Source: Aequorivita echinoideorum (GTDB taxonomy: Bacteria; Bacteroidota; Bacteroidia; Flavobacteriales; Flavobacteriaceae). Taken from it: a DNA stretch of 64,000 nucleotides. Both the position numbers and the translations under genes were made by a program. The stretch lies in assembly GCF_018476645.1 (NCBI RefSeq), contig NZ_JAHCTB010000002.1, positions 186,001 to 250,000 on the forward strand. The letters run 5' to 3'. The notes below the pieces were generated by a model. The model searched no databases, had not been told where the DNA came from, and saw nothing but the letters and a program-made list of their open reading frames with translations. Below, in pieces: positions 54,626 through 62,714 of the stretch (its first letter is position 1; the number at the start of each line of letters is the position of its first letter).

Positions 54626-56299
54626 ATGATGTTAAGAAAAAAACTAGCACTTAAGCTATTTGTTACACTTGTAGCGACCTCATTATTTATAGGCTGCAAT
54701 AATTCCAGGGATTATAAAGATAGTTCCCGTGGTACTGGATGGAAAATGAATTCCAAAGAAGGTGGTTTTCAATATGATCCAAAATATGAAGAACAACAAA
54801 CTGGTCCTGGACTAGTATTTGTTGAGGGCGGCACATTTACTATGGGTAGAGTGCAAGATGATCCTATGCACGATTGGAATAACGCGCCGAATCAACAACA
54901 TGTTCAATCTTTCTACATGGACGAAACTGAGGTTACCAATCTTATGTATCTAGAATATTTGGATTGGCTTAAACAAGTTTTCCCTCCTTCAAATGAAAAT
55001 TTCTCAAAAATTTACGATGGTGCAGTGCCAGATACTTTGGTATGGAGAAATCGCTTAGGTTTTAACGAAGTAATGACAAACAATTATCTACGCCATCCAG
55101 CTTACGCTAACTATCCTGTTGTGGGAGTTAGCTGGTTACAGGCTGTTGAATTTAGCAATTGGAGAACAGATCGCGTAAATGAGCTTACTTTGGAAAACGA
55201 GGGAATAACCGCAAGAAATGCGAGGTATGATGTTGAACCTGGTTCAACTTTTAGTACAGAAACCTATTTAAATGCTCCTACAATGGCTTATGGTGGAAAT
55301 GATTCTATTACACGTGGTGGTAGAGCCTCTGAATCAATTGCCAAAAGAAGCAAGGATAGCACTCATTTGTATATACAGAGAAAAGATGGTCTTTTAATGC
55401 CTGATTATCGGCTACCAACTGAAGCTGAATGGGAATATGCAGCCTTGGGATTGGTAGGAATAAGAAATTATAATGTATATAGAGGTAAGAAGAAATATCC
55501 TTGGGAAGGTCAATATACACGTTCTGGAAACAGAAGAACACGTGGTGATCAATTAGCTAACTTCAAACAAGGTGATGGTGACTACGGAGGTATTGCTGGA
55601 TGGAGTGATGATGGTGCGGATATTACTGCTGAAGTGAAATCGTACCAACCTAACGATTTCGGGCTTTATGATATGGCTGGAAACGTAGCAGAATGGGTTG
55701 CTGATATTTACCGTCCTATTGTTGATGATGAATTCAATGATTTCAACTATTACCGTGGAAATGTTTACACCAAAAACGCTATTGGCGAAGATGGAAGAGT
55801 TAAAATCGTTACGGCAGATTCTATTGTTTATGATACGCTAAGCAATGGAAAAATTGTAGCAAGAAATCTTCCCGGTGAAATTTTACAAGTTCCAATCGAC
55901 GAAAACGAAACTTATTTGAGAACCAATTTTTCTAAAAGTGACAACAGGGATTTCAGAGACGGAGATAAGCGTTCTTCCAGATACTATCAATCTTTCGGAA
56001 GTGAAGATGAGTCAGAAGAAGAAGGCGAGCGTATGTACAACTCTCCAATTCAAAAGGTTTATGCGGACAGCACAGGCCAACTGGATCGTCAGTATGACAA
56101 ATCTTCAAACAGAACCACTTTAGTAGATAATGAAGTACGTGTTTACAAAGGAGGTTCTTGGAGAGATAGAGATTACTGGCTGGATCCTGCACAGAGACGA
56201 TATTTCCCACAAGATATGGCAACAGACTATATCGGCTTTAGATGCGCAATGAGCCGCGTAGGTTCCAAATCCAAAAAAGGAAAAAGACCGCGCAACTAA
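54626..56299 (+). CDS. gldJ: Gliding motility lipoprotein GldJ
   Basis: 557 residues, lipoprotein signal KLFVTLVATSLFIGC (Cys at about 24). Two ATG codons start the gene (54626 and 54629); either leaves the signal whole. The FGE-sulfatase-like domain has VFVEGGTFTMGRVQDDP, ETEVTNLMYLEYLDW, YRLPTEAEWEYAALGLVG, AEWVADIYRP and the C-terminal VYKGGSWRDRDYWL and YIGFRCAMSR. GldJ is required for gliding and for type IX secretion, and stabilises GldK. Its place next to porU and before murF is the conserved order in Flavobacteriia. Confidence 0.95.
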   Translation: MMLRKKLALKLFVTLVATSLFIGCNNSRDYKDSSRGTGWKMNSKEGGFQYDPKYEEQQTGPGLVFVEGGTFTMGRVQDDPMHDWNNAPNQQHVQSFYMDETEVTNLMYLEYLDWLKQVFPPSNENFSKIYDGAVPDTLVWRNRLGFNEVMTNNYLRHPAYANYPVVGVSWLQAVEFSNWRTDRVNELTLENEGITARNARYDVEPGSTFSTETYLNAPTMAYGGNDSITRGGRASESIAKRSKDSTHLYIQRKDGLLMPDYRLPTEAEWEYAALGLVGIRNYNVYRGKKKYPWEGQYTRSGNRRTRGDQLANFKQGDGDYGGIAGWSDDGADITAEVKSYQPNDFGLYDMAGNVAEWVADIYRPIVDDEFNDFNYYRGNVYTKNAIGEDGRVKIVTADSIVYDTLSNGKIVARNLPGEILQVPIDENETYLRTNFSKSDNRDFRDGDKRSSRYYQSFGSEDESEEEGERMYNSPIQKVYADSTGQLDRQYDKSSNRTTLVDNEVRVYKGGSWRDRDYWLDPAQRRYFPQDMATDYIGFRCAMSRVGSKSKKGKRPRN

Positions 56300-56323
56300 A
56301 TAAATTTTATATCTAAATTACAG

Positions 56324-56357
56324 CCCTCCGCAGCAATAAGCTTCGGAGGGTTTTTTA
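56324..56357 (+). terminator. Terminator after gldJ
   Basis: CCCTCCG / CGGAGGG stem with additional AGC/GCT pairs and a short loop, then TTTTTTAA. It separates gldJ from murF, though murF starts only 11 bases later. Confidence 0.8.
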
Positions 56358-56367
56358 ATCGAGTTAT

Positions 56368-57648
56368 ATGAATATTGAACAAATCCACAAAATTTTCTTA
56401 GAAAGCAGCGGCGTTAGCACAGACACGCGAAAAATTTTTAAGAACTGCATTTTCTTTGCGCTAAAGGGAGAAAATTTCAACGGAAATCAATTCGCCCAAG
56501 AAGCTTTGGATAAAGGCGCTTTAAAAGTTATTGTCGACGAACCCCAATTTCATAAAAACACAGGGGAAACGATCCTCGTAAAAAATGTTCTATTAACGCT
56601 TCAGCAACTTGCCAATTTCCACAGAAAATTTTTGGGGACCAATATTATCTCTCTTACAGGTAGTAACGGAAAAACTACTACTAAAGAACTTATTAACGCC
56701 GTTCTTTCACAAAAATATAAAACAACGGCCACTACTGGCAATCTCAATAATCATATTGGCGTACCCCTAACATTGCTTGGAATGGACGAAAGCACAGAAA
56801 TTGGAATTGTTGAAATGGGAGCCAATCATCACGGAGAAATTGCCCTATTATGTGAAATTGCGCAGCCGGATTTTGGCTATATCACCAATTTTGGCAAAGC
56901 CCATCTCGAAGGTTTTGGAAGCGTAGAAGGCGTTATCAAAGCTAAATCTGAACTGTACAATTATATCCGAAATAATGGAAAGACTGTATTTGTAAATGCC
57001 GATGATGAAAAGCAAATGGTTCAAACTGAAGGAATGCAAAGGATTACGTTTGGCCATAAAAATGGAGATTATTTGGTTGACTTGGCTGATGCTTCCTCGC
57101 TGCTCGTAGTTTCATATCGCGGAACTGAAATACATACAAATTTGGTTGGTTCTTATAACTTTCCAAATATTTCCGCAGCAGTAACAATTGGTGATCATTT
57201 TAAAATTCCCATAGAAAAAATCAAAACCGGCATTGAGGGATACATTTCTTCCAATAATCGTTCGCAATTGATTAAAAAAGGGTCGTGCACCATTTTGATG
57301 GACGCCTATAATGCGAACCCGACAAGCATGCTGGCTGCACTGGAAAATTTCAAAAATGCAAAGGGGGACAATAAAATTCTATTTTTGGGAGATATGTTTG
57401 AATTAGGAAAAGATGCCGAAGCTGAGCACGAGTCCATTGTTGATTACATATCGAGCAATCAATTCGGAAAATTTTATTTAGTGGGAAGTAATTTTTTCAA
57501 AACTAAGAGCAGCAGTAATTCTATTGAAAAGTTTGAAACATTTGAAGACTTAGTAGAAAAACTGCAAAAAGATCCTCCGCAACATAGTGAGATTCTTATA
57601 AAAGCCTCTCGCGGAATGGCGCTCGAGCGAATTTTGGAATATATTTAA
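56368..57648 (+). CDS. murF: UDP-N-acetylmuramoyl-tripeptide--D-Ala-D-Ala ligase
   Basis: 426 residues. The ATP loop SLTGSNGKTTTKELI lies near residue 95, with EMGANHHGEIALL and an AYNANPTSMLAAL C-terminal motif as in MurF. It adds D-Ala-D-Ala to the UDP-MurNAc-tripeptide in the last cytoplasmic step of peptidoglycan precursor synthesis. The start ATG lies just past the gldJ terminator, so some read-through may express it. A strong terminator follows. Confidence 0.94.
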   Translation: MNIEQIHKIFLESSGVSTDTRKIFKNCIFFALKGENFNGNQFAQEALDKGALKVIVDEPQFHKNTGETILVKNVLLTLQQLANFHRKFLGTNIISLTGSNGKTTTKELINAVLSQKYKTTATTGNLNNHIGVPLTLLGMDESTEIGIVEMGANHHGEIALLCEIAQPDFGYITNFGKAHLEGFGSVEGVIKAKSELYNYIRNNGKTVFVNADDEKQMVQTEGMQRITFGHKNGDYLVDLADASSLLVVSYRGTEIHTNLVGSYNFPNISAAVTIGDHFKIPIEKIKTGIEGYISSNNRSQLIKKGSCTILMDAYNANPTSMLAALENFKNAKGDNKILFLGDMFELGKDAEAEHESIVDYISSNQFGKFYLVGSNFFKTKSSSNSIEKFETFEDLVEKLQKDPPQHSEILIKASRGMALERILEYI

Positions 57649-57650
57649 AT

Positions 57651-57680
57651 AAAAAAACCTGCAAAATTGCAGGTTTTTTT
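57651..57680. terminator. Bidirectional terminator between murF and tRNA-Val(GAC)
   Basis: AAAAAACCTGCA / TGCAGGTTTTTT stem, loop of about 4 bases, with T-runs on both strands. It can end murF transcripts (plus) and the tRNA-Val transcript (minus). Confidence 0.85.
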
Positions 57681-57681
57681 G

Positions 57682-57756
57682 TGGGTTATACTGGATTCGA
57701 ACCAGTGACTTCCACGTTGTCGACGTGACACTCTGAACCAACTGAGTTAATAACCC
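57682..57756 (-). tRNA. tRNA-Val (GAC), CCA not encoded, C at position 33
   Basis: The minus strand folds as a full cloverleaf: acceptor GGGTTAT/ATAACCC, D stem ACTC/GAGT, anticodon stem TCACG/CGTGG, T stem ACTGG/CCAGT with loop TTCGAAT. The anticodon loop is TCGACAA, so the anticodon is GAC (Val) and position 33 is C where U is nearly universal. The discriminator base is A and no CCA is encoded. Length 75 bases. Downstream lies the murF/tRNA bidirectional terminator. Confidence 0.85.
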
Positions 57757-57799
57757 TTCAACATCCAAAAGTAATTTTTTTTGAATGAAAATTCTCAAA

Positions 57800-58765
57800 C
57801 TATTTTATTTTTTTTATTGGTTTTTTCTTGATCATCCCGCCTTTGGCATCTTTGACCGAAGCCATAATTATAAAGGCATTTTTATCTACTTTATCAATTT
57901 CAGTCTTCAGTTTGGACATTTCAAGCCTTGTAATTACAGTGTACACTACTTTGGTGCTTCGTAAAACTTCTCCCCTTTTTGAAAAACCATTTTCCGCCAC
58001 AAACATGGTACAACCCCTGCCCAATTTCTCAACAATGGCAAGTCTTATTTCTTCATTTTTTTCTGAAATAATGGTAATTCCCATAAATTCTTCGATACCA
58101 TCAATTACAAAATCCACCGTTTTTGAAGCCGAAAAATAGGTAAGAATAGCGTAGAGCGCCACTTCAGTTGACAAAAAGTAGGCGGCATTCAAGAAAATAA
58201 TCACATTAAAAATGAGGATTACATTGCCTACCGTCAAACTAGTTTTTCGGCTTATGAAAATTGCCAAAACCTCGGTTCCATCAATGATGGAACCTCCGCG
58301 TATCGCCAGACCAATGCCCAGACCCAAAAACAATCCGCCAAAAGCCGCTATTAAAATTTTATCATCCGTGATTTCCGGAAATGGCAAAACAACGATTGCA
58401 AGTGCCAAAAGGACGATACCGATAATACTTTTTATAGCAAATCTTTTTCCTATTGAAATATAGGCCAATGCCAAAAATGGCAGATTGAAACAGACGATTA
58501 AAATGGATAATGGGATACCAAAAAGCTCATTGACCATTAAAGAAATACCCATCACTCCGCCATCAATGAATGCGCTGGGCATCAAAAAACCCTTCAAACC
58601 AAATGCTGCAGATGTAATTCCCAACAGCAGATAAATAAAATCGTAAAATTCGTGCGTAACCTCAACCTCGAGATTATTGACGCGCTTTGTATAACCAGCA
58701 CCAATGGAGCCAGAAGGTCTTCTTTTAAGATAGCGAAGCAATAATCTTTTAAAAAAATGATTCAA
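57800..58765 (-). CDS. YitT-family (DUF161/DUF2179) membrane protein
   Basis: 321 residues. After a basic N-terminus come five or six membrane helices with the family block AAFGLKGFLMPSAFIDGGVMGISL and LGLGIGLAIRGGSIIDGTEVLAIF. The last ~80 residues are the soluble DUF2179 domain (GRGCTMFVAENGFSKRGEVL). YitT proteins are conserved and of unknown function, possibly transport. It sits between two tRNA genes, as a lone minus-strand gene. Confidence 0.88.
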   Translation of the reverse strand: MNHFFKRLLLRYLKRRPSGSIGAGYTKRVNNLEVEVTHEFYDFIYLLLGITSAAFGLKGFLMPSAFIDGGVMGISLMVNELFGIPLSILIVCFNLPFLALAYISIGKRFAIKSIIGIVLLALAIVVLPFPEITDDKILIAAFGGLFLGLGIGLAIRGGSIIDGTEVLAIFISRKTSLTVGNVILIFNVIIFLNAAYFLSTEVALYAILTYFSASKTVDFVIDGIEEFMGITIISEKNEEIRLAIVEKLGRGCTMFVAENGFSKRGEVLRSTKVVYTVITRLEMSKLKTEIDKVDKNAFIIMASVKDAKGGMIKKKPIKKIK

Positions 58766-58849
58766 TGGATTGGTAGGTTTTTGTTGCTATGAATCTACGC
58801 CAAAATAACGTAATGCTGTTATAAAATTAAATAAGTTATGGGAGGAAAC

Positions 58850-58900
58850 AAAAAAGCCGAAGTCTATACTTCGGCTTTTTAAAATCTGGTGGGCGATGAG
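58850..58900. repeat. Distal copy of 51-bp direct repeat (tRNA-Val 3' end + terminator)
   Basis: Identical over 51 bases to 59234-59284. Reading the minus strand it holds the last 11 bases of tRNA-Val(UAC), CCA, a short spacer and the hairpin GCCGAAGT/ACTTCGGC with T-run. The two copies start 384 bases apart and bracket the GIY-YIG gene and a tRNA-like remnant. Confidence 0.9.
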
Positions 58901-58988
58901 AGCCTGTTCCGAATTAATTTCGGAAGGTTCGAACCCCCGACCTTCCCGAAGTCAATTCGGGATGCGCCAAACCAGTTGAGCTAAGAGT
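58887..58988 (-). pseudogene. tRNA-like remnant, disrupted
   Basis: Minus strand keeps tRNA blocks in order: TTAGCTCAACTGGTT (D arm), GGTCGGGGGTTCGAACC (T arm, 17 bases identical to tRNA-Val(UAC)) and CTCATCGCCCACCA (3' end). The anticodon arm is replaced by a palindrome (TCCCGAA/TTCGGGA) and 25 bases with a second palindrome (TTCCGAA/TTCGGAA) split the T arm from the acceptor end. The 5' acceptor strand is lost. It cannot form a normal tRNA. Confidence 0.6.
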
Positions 58989-59232
58989 TTGCGTCAATCA
59001 ATTTTTCGATCCTTATTCTGCTTTTCCATTTTTTAATTTGAAACTCACGCTTGATAGCTTCGTTTTTTCCCAAAAACGTTTCGGAATATTTCAGCGTCCA
59101 ATCCTTCGCCTTTGCGGTAAATCCACGGTGATTCCATAGATGCTCCCTTAATCTAGTGTCTATATTTTCTGTTGAACCAATATAATATCGATCCAATTTG
59201 GAAGAGTATAATATGTAAACAAAATAATGCAT
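58981..59232 (-). CDS. Single-domain GIY-YIG nuclease
   Basis: 83 residues consisting only of a GIY-YIG domain: YFVYILYSSKLDRYYIGST at the N-terminus, RLREHLWNHR with the catalytic Arg/Glu region, and IKREFQIKKWKSRIRIEKL at the C-terminus. The ATG follows the T-run of the tRNA-Val terminator with no leader, and the TAG stop is formed by the TTAGCTCA of the tRNA-like remnant. Such short GIY-YIG proteins are common and often numerous in Flavobacteriia; the domain is a DNA endonuclease in homing and repair enzymes. Role here unknown. Confidence 0.85.
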   Translation of the reverse strand: MHYFVYILYSSKLDRYYIGSTENIDTRLREHLWNHRGFTAKAKDWTLKYSETFLGKNEAIKREFQIKKWKSRIRIEKLIDANS

Positions 59233-59233
59233 A

Positions 59234-59284
59234 AAAAAAGCCGAAGTCTATACTTCGGCTTTTTAAAATCTGGTGGGCGATGAG
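59234..59284. repeat. Proximal copy of 51-bp direct repeat (tRNA-Val 3' end + terminator)
   Basis: Exact match to 58850-58900. In this copy the tRNA end belongs to the intact tRNA-Val(UAC). It includes the terminator hairpin GCCGAAGT-ctat-ACTTCGGC and T-run directly before the GIY-YIG start codon. Confidence 0.9.
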
Positions 59285-59348
59285 GGGTTCGAACCCCCGA
59301 CCCCCTCGGTGTAAACGAGGTGCTCTGAACCAGCTGAGCTAATCGCCC
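59271..59348 (-). tRNA. tRNA-Val (TAC), CCA encoded
   Basis: Minus-strand cloverleaf: acceptor GGGCGAT/ATCGCCC, D stem GCTC/GAGC, anticodon stem CCTCG/CGAGG with loop TTTACAC (anticodon TAC), T stem GGGGG/CCCTC (one G-T pair), loop TTCGAAC. Discriminator A and an encoded CCA follow. 78 bases with CCA. Position 33 is the usual U here, in contrast to the tRNA-Val(GAC) upstream. Confidence 0.95.
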
Positions 59349-59414
59349 CTAATCGTTTAGAGGTTGCAAATATAGGTTAGTTTTTAATTCCCGCAAATAT
59401 TTATTTGAAAAAAA

Positions 59415-60629
59415 TTACAAAACTTCAGCTACCACAAAAGTGCTTCCACCAACAAAAACCAAATCATTTTCTCTAGCGGACTGTAAGGCAGTACGATATG
59501 CACTTTTTACCGAAATATACTCAGAGCCATTCAAACCAAAAATTTTAGCTTGGGATGCCAAAACCGATGCGTCCATACCCCGAGGAATGTTTGGTTTGCA
59601 AAAATAATAGGTGGCATTTTTAGGAAACATTGGTAATACAGAATTCAAATCTTTATCACTTACTATGCCCATTACAATATGCAAATGGTTAAAACTCTCA
59701 TCTGCGAGTTGCTTTAAAACCAGTTTGAGCCCGTCCTTATTATGTCCCGTATCACAGATTATTTTTGGATTTTCATTCAAAATCTGCCATCTTCCCAATA
59801 AGCCGGTATTTTTTACGACGCTTGCCATACCGTCTGCAATATTTTTTTCTGAAATATTCCAGTTTTTTTGAAGTATTTTCAGCGCTGCCACTACTGTTTT
59901 TTTATTTTTTTCTTGATAGATTCCTTTTAAGTCTGAAACGTAATTCGGTGAATCCATTTCTTCGGCAAAAAAAATTGGCGCTTTTTTTTCCGAAGAAATA
60001 TCAACAAAGATTGGTTTGGTCTCCGGATGGGTTTCGCCAATAACCACCGGAACATTTCTCTTTATAATCCCAGCTTTTTCCACAGCTATCTTAGCCAGGG
60101 AATTTCCCAAAAACTGTGTGTGGTCCAGCCCTATATTTGTAATGACAGAAATTTCTGGAATAATTATATTAGTACTGTCCAACCTGCCGCCCATTCCCAC
60201 TTCAATAATGGCTATGTCCACTTTTTCATTTCTGAAAAAATCGAAGGCCATCCCGACAGTCATTTCAAAAAAGGAAAGTTTATTTTCTTCAAAATACCGT
60301 TTATTTTCATTTACAAAATCCAAAACTTTTTCTTCGGAAATCTTTTCACCATTCAACTTTATTCGTTCCCGAAAATCTTTTAAATGAGGTGAAGTGTACA
60401 GCCCCGTTTTATAACCAGCTTGTTGAAAAATGGAAGCGAGCATATGGCTGGTGCTCCCTTTGCCATTGGTTCCCGCAACGTGAACACTTTTAAAACTTCT
60501 CTCTGGATTTTGAAGATAATCGGCGAGATTTATGGTAGCGGTCAAATCTGCTTTATAGGCTGATTGTCCCACTCGTTGGTACATGGGCAATTGGTTAAAA
60601 AGCCAGTTAATAGTTTCAGAATAGTTGAT
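59415..60629 (-). CDS. folC: Bifunctional folylpolyglutamate / dihydrofolate synthase, start codon ATC inferred
   Basis: About 404 residues if read from the ATC at 60629-60627. The ATP loop is HVAGTNGKGSTSHMLAS, with EVGMGGRLDSTN and GLDHTQFLGNS as further FolC/Mur-fold motifs. The family N-terminus (NYSETINWLF followed by NQLPMYQRVGQSAYK) is fully conserved before the first usable start codons, TTG at 60590 and ATG at 60584. The codon where homologues start reads ATC, and a stop lies a few codons further up. Either a rare start is used, or a shortened protein is made. It adds glutamate to folates and forms dihydrofolate. Last gene of the TonB/Exb operon. Confidence 0.88.
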   Translation of the reverse strand: MNYSETINWLFNQLPMYQRVGQSAYKADLTATINLADYLQNPERSFKSVHVAGTNGKGSTSHMLASIFQQAGYKTGLYTSPHLKDFRERIKLNGEKISEEKVLDFVNENKRYFEENKLSFFEMTVGMAFDFFRNEKVDIAIIEVGMGGRLDSTNIIIPEISVITNIGLDHTQFLGNSLAKIAVEKAGIIKRNVPVVIGETHPETKPIFVDISSEKKAPIFFAEEMDSPNYVSDLKGIYQEKNKKTVVAALKILQKNWNISEKNIADGMASVVKNTGLLGRWQILNENPKIICDTGHNKDGLKLVLKQLADESFNHLHIVMGIVSDKDLNSVLPMFPKNATYYFCKPNIPRGMDASVLASQAKIFGLNGSEYISVKSAYRTALQSARENDLVFVGGSTFVVAEVL

Positions 60630-60646
60630 ACCCTTCGATTTTTTGA

Positions 60647-61465
60647 TTATTCAGAAAGACTGAATTTGTAGATAATCTTGCCAATCTGTTTTGCAGGAGC
60701 CTTATCATCAGAATTGAATCTGGTAGCCATTGCCGCACGTTTGGCAGGTTCCAGCAAACAACGTGAGTTATTCGTGGTACCGCGGACTCCTGGTGTTGCA
60801 TTGATTACTTTTCCATTCCGGTCCACTTCAATACTTACTACCACAGTTCCAGCTTCATTGCAATCTTGAACAAATTTTTCTTTATTCAATGCTTTTCTAC
60901 CGCCAAGTAAATAATTTCCATCGCCATCAAGTCCTTTACCGGTTCCGTAGTAACTGCTAGCATTGGGATCGCCGTTTGGGTCTCCCTTATCGCCGGGAGA
61001 ACGGTCATTACCCTCACCGCCTTTTGCCGAACCATCACTCTTTGGGCCGTTGAGTATGCTTGAAAGCGCATCGGTCGTGGATTTGTCTGGCTTTGGATCT
61101 GGTTTTTTCACCTCTTTTTTAGGCTCTTCTTTAACTGGAGTTTCCTTTTGCTCTTTTACGGGCTTCTCGTTTTTTATCACGGGAGCATCTTCCGTTTCCT
61201 GCGTGACAACTTCTTCTTTAATGTCTGCTTTTGGTTGTGAAATTGGCTCCGATGTTGCCTTTTGTGGCGCCGATTGTATTTTTTCCGTAGGCTGGATATT
61301 ACCGCTTCCTGTATCGGTAGTTCCAAAATTTACCGCAATTCCCTGTTCCAATGGTGGATCCAAATACTTCATCCCAACAAAAAACAAAAGAATAAGTAAG
61401 AGCACGTGCATGACCACCGTTATGGTCATACTTTTACGCTTATGCTCTGTGTCTAATATATTCAA
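60647..61465 (-). CDS. TonB-like energy transducer
   Basis: 272 residues. One N-terminal membrane helix (MTITVVMHVLLLILLFFVGM) is followed by a long Pro/Lys/Glu-rich periplasm-spanning region (KEEPKKEVKKPDPKPDKS), a Gly/Asp-rich stretch (GEGNDRSPGDKGDPNGDP) and a C-terminal TonB-like domain with a VVVSIEVDRNGKVINATPG strand and a PAKRAAMATRF helix. It would pass energy from ExbB/ExbD to outer-membrane receptors. It lies downstream of exbD with ~110 bases between; folC follows. Confidence 0.85.
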   Translation of the reverse strand: MNILDTEHKRKSMTITVVMHVLLLILLFFVGMKYLDPPLEQGIAVNFGTTDTGSGNIQPTEKIQSAPQKATSEPISQPKADIKEEVVTQETEDAPVIKNEKPVKEQKETPVKEEPKKEVKKPDPKPDKSTTDALSSILNGPKSDGSAKGGEGNDRSPGDKGDPNGDPNASSYYGTGKGLDGDGNYLLGGRKALNKEKFVQDCNEAGTVVVSIEVDRNGKVINATPGVRGTTNNSRCLLEPAKRAAMATRFNSDDKAPAKQIGKIIYKFSLSE

Positions 61466-61576
61466 GGTTTAAAATTTAAGATTCAGGGTTGGGAGATATA
61501 GTTTGTGGTAAAAATTGTCAAAACTTTTGAAAAATTCTGTTTGGAAAGTTTCGTAATTCTTTTGAATAATCGCAAC

Positions 61577-61969
61577 TTAATTTGGCCGGACGGCAAGCAC
61601 CACCTTGAAATTATTTTTATTCGCAATATCCATGACAAACACAGCATCCTCAATGGGAACGCCTTCCTCGGCTCGCAAAATTATAGTCGGTTCTTCTTGG
61701 CCATTCAATGCGTTTTTCAATTCGCTTTCAATGCTATATTCGCTCACGCGCTCTTTGTTTACGTAATATGCACCATCTTTGGTAATACTTACAGAGGCTT
61801 TCTGCACATTCGAGGTCTTCCCTTTTGCCTTCGGAAGTATTAAATCTAAAGCATCTGGCGTAATTGCAGGGGAGGTAAGCAGGAAAAAAACCAATAGCAG
61901 GAATACTATATCCGTCATAGAACTCATACTGAATTCTGCACTTACTTTATTTCTTCCTCTTAAATTCAT
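61577..61969 (-). CDS. exbD: Biopolymer transport protein ExbD/TolR family
   Basis: 130 residues. A short cytoplasmic N-terminus ending in the conserved AEFSMSSMTDIVFLLLVFFL places the essential Asp in the membrane helix, followed by a periplasmic domain with LPKAKGK and VSITKDGAYYVN. With ExbB it uses the proton gradient to drive the TonB protein. It overlaps the exbB stop by one base (TAATG). Confidence 0.93.
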   Translation of the reverse strand: MNLRGRNKVSAEFSMSSMTDIVFLLLVFFLLTSPAITPDALDLILPKAKGKTSNVQKASVSITKDGAYYVNKERVSEYSIESELKNALNGQEEPTIILRAEEGVPIEDAVFVMDIANKNNFKVVLAVRPN

Positions 61970-62667
61970 TAGGCAGGTTCATTTAAAATATCAAGGAAAT
62001 CTACCGCAGTTGCTTCCATCTGGTGCACAACTTTATCGGTTTTCACTACAAGATGGTTATAACCCATATAAGCGATAATACCTACTATTAATCCCGCAAC
62101 GGTTGTAGTCATGGCCGTATAGATACCTTCGGCAAGACTGCCCATTTCAGCCTGTCCGCTACTGGTTGCCAATTGATGAAATGCCAATACCATCCCTATT
62201 ACCGTACCCAAGAAACCAATCATAGGTGCGGCGCCCGCAATAGTGGCAAGGACACTCACATTTTTTTCAAGTTTATATACTTCCAGACGTCCGGCATTTT
62301 CTATTGCCGTGTTAATATCTTCCAATGGACTTCCTATACGGGAGATTCCCTTTTCGGTTAAGTTGGCTACCGGTGTTTTATGCTGCGCGCACAATAATTT
62401 TGCTGCTTGAATATTTCCCGACGAAACGTTATCCCTTATTTGATGCATAAAATTGTTATCCATTTTTGAAGCAGCCTTTATAGCAAAAAGCCTTTCAAAA
62501 TAAATGTAAACGGCAACAAAAAGCAGTACAAAAAGTACGGCGATAATAATTTGCCCGGCAACTCCTCCATTCATAAGGAGTTCCATTATGGAAAGGGTCT
62601 TTTCTTCAACAACAGGTTCAACATCCTGTGCGACTTCTGCCCCATCCTGAATAAAAAAATTAAGCAT
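61969..62667 (-). CDS. exbB: MotA/TolQ/ExbB proton channel family protein
   Basis: 232 residues, three membrane helices. The helix 2-3 block SVLATIAGAAPMIGFLGTVIGMVLAF and AMTTTVAGLIVGIIAYMGYN are the family signature. An acidic N-terminus (QDGAEVAQDVEPVVEEKT) is typical of Bacteroidota. It forms the proton channel that, with ExbD, powers the TonB-like protein encoded two genes downstream. First gene of the operon exbB-exbD-tonB-folC. Confidence 0.92.
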   Translation of the reverse strand: MLNFFIQDGAEVAQDVEPVVEEKTLSIMELLMNGGVAGQIIIAVLFVLLFVAVYIYFERLFAIKAASKMDNNFMHQIRDNVSSGNIQAAKLLCAQHKTPVANLTEKGISRIGSPLEDINTAIENAGRLEVYKLEKNVSVLATIAGAAPMIGFLGTVIGMVLAFHQLATSSGQAEMGSLAEGIYTAMTTTVAGLIVGIIAYMGYNHLVVKTDKVVHQMEATAVDFLDILNEPA

Positions 62668-62714
62668 AAAAAGGTTTTAGTTTAGTGGATAACGAAATTA
62701 ATTACTTGAAATTG

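Larger units (their letters stand above)
58850..59233 (-). mobile_element. Putative 384-bp GIY-YIG/tRNA-linked mini-element
   Basis: Unit bounded by exact 51-bp direct repeats. It holds, in minus-strand order, the GIY-YIG gene, a tRNA-like remnant with two REP-like palindromes, and the second repeat copy. Recombination between the repeats would remove the unit and restore a single intact tRNA-Val with its terminator. This is the geometry expected of an element inserted at a tRNA 3' end, but no recombinase is present, so mobility is inferred only. A local duplication that later decayed is the alternative. Confidence 0.4.

Noticed and set aside
58887-58988. Counting the tRNA-like relic as a third functional tRNA
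   Set aside because: The 5' acceptor strand is missing and 25 bases split the T arm from the 3' end, so no cloverleaf forms.
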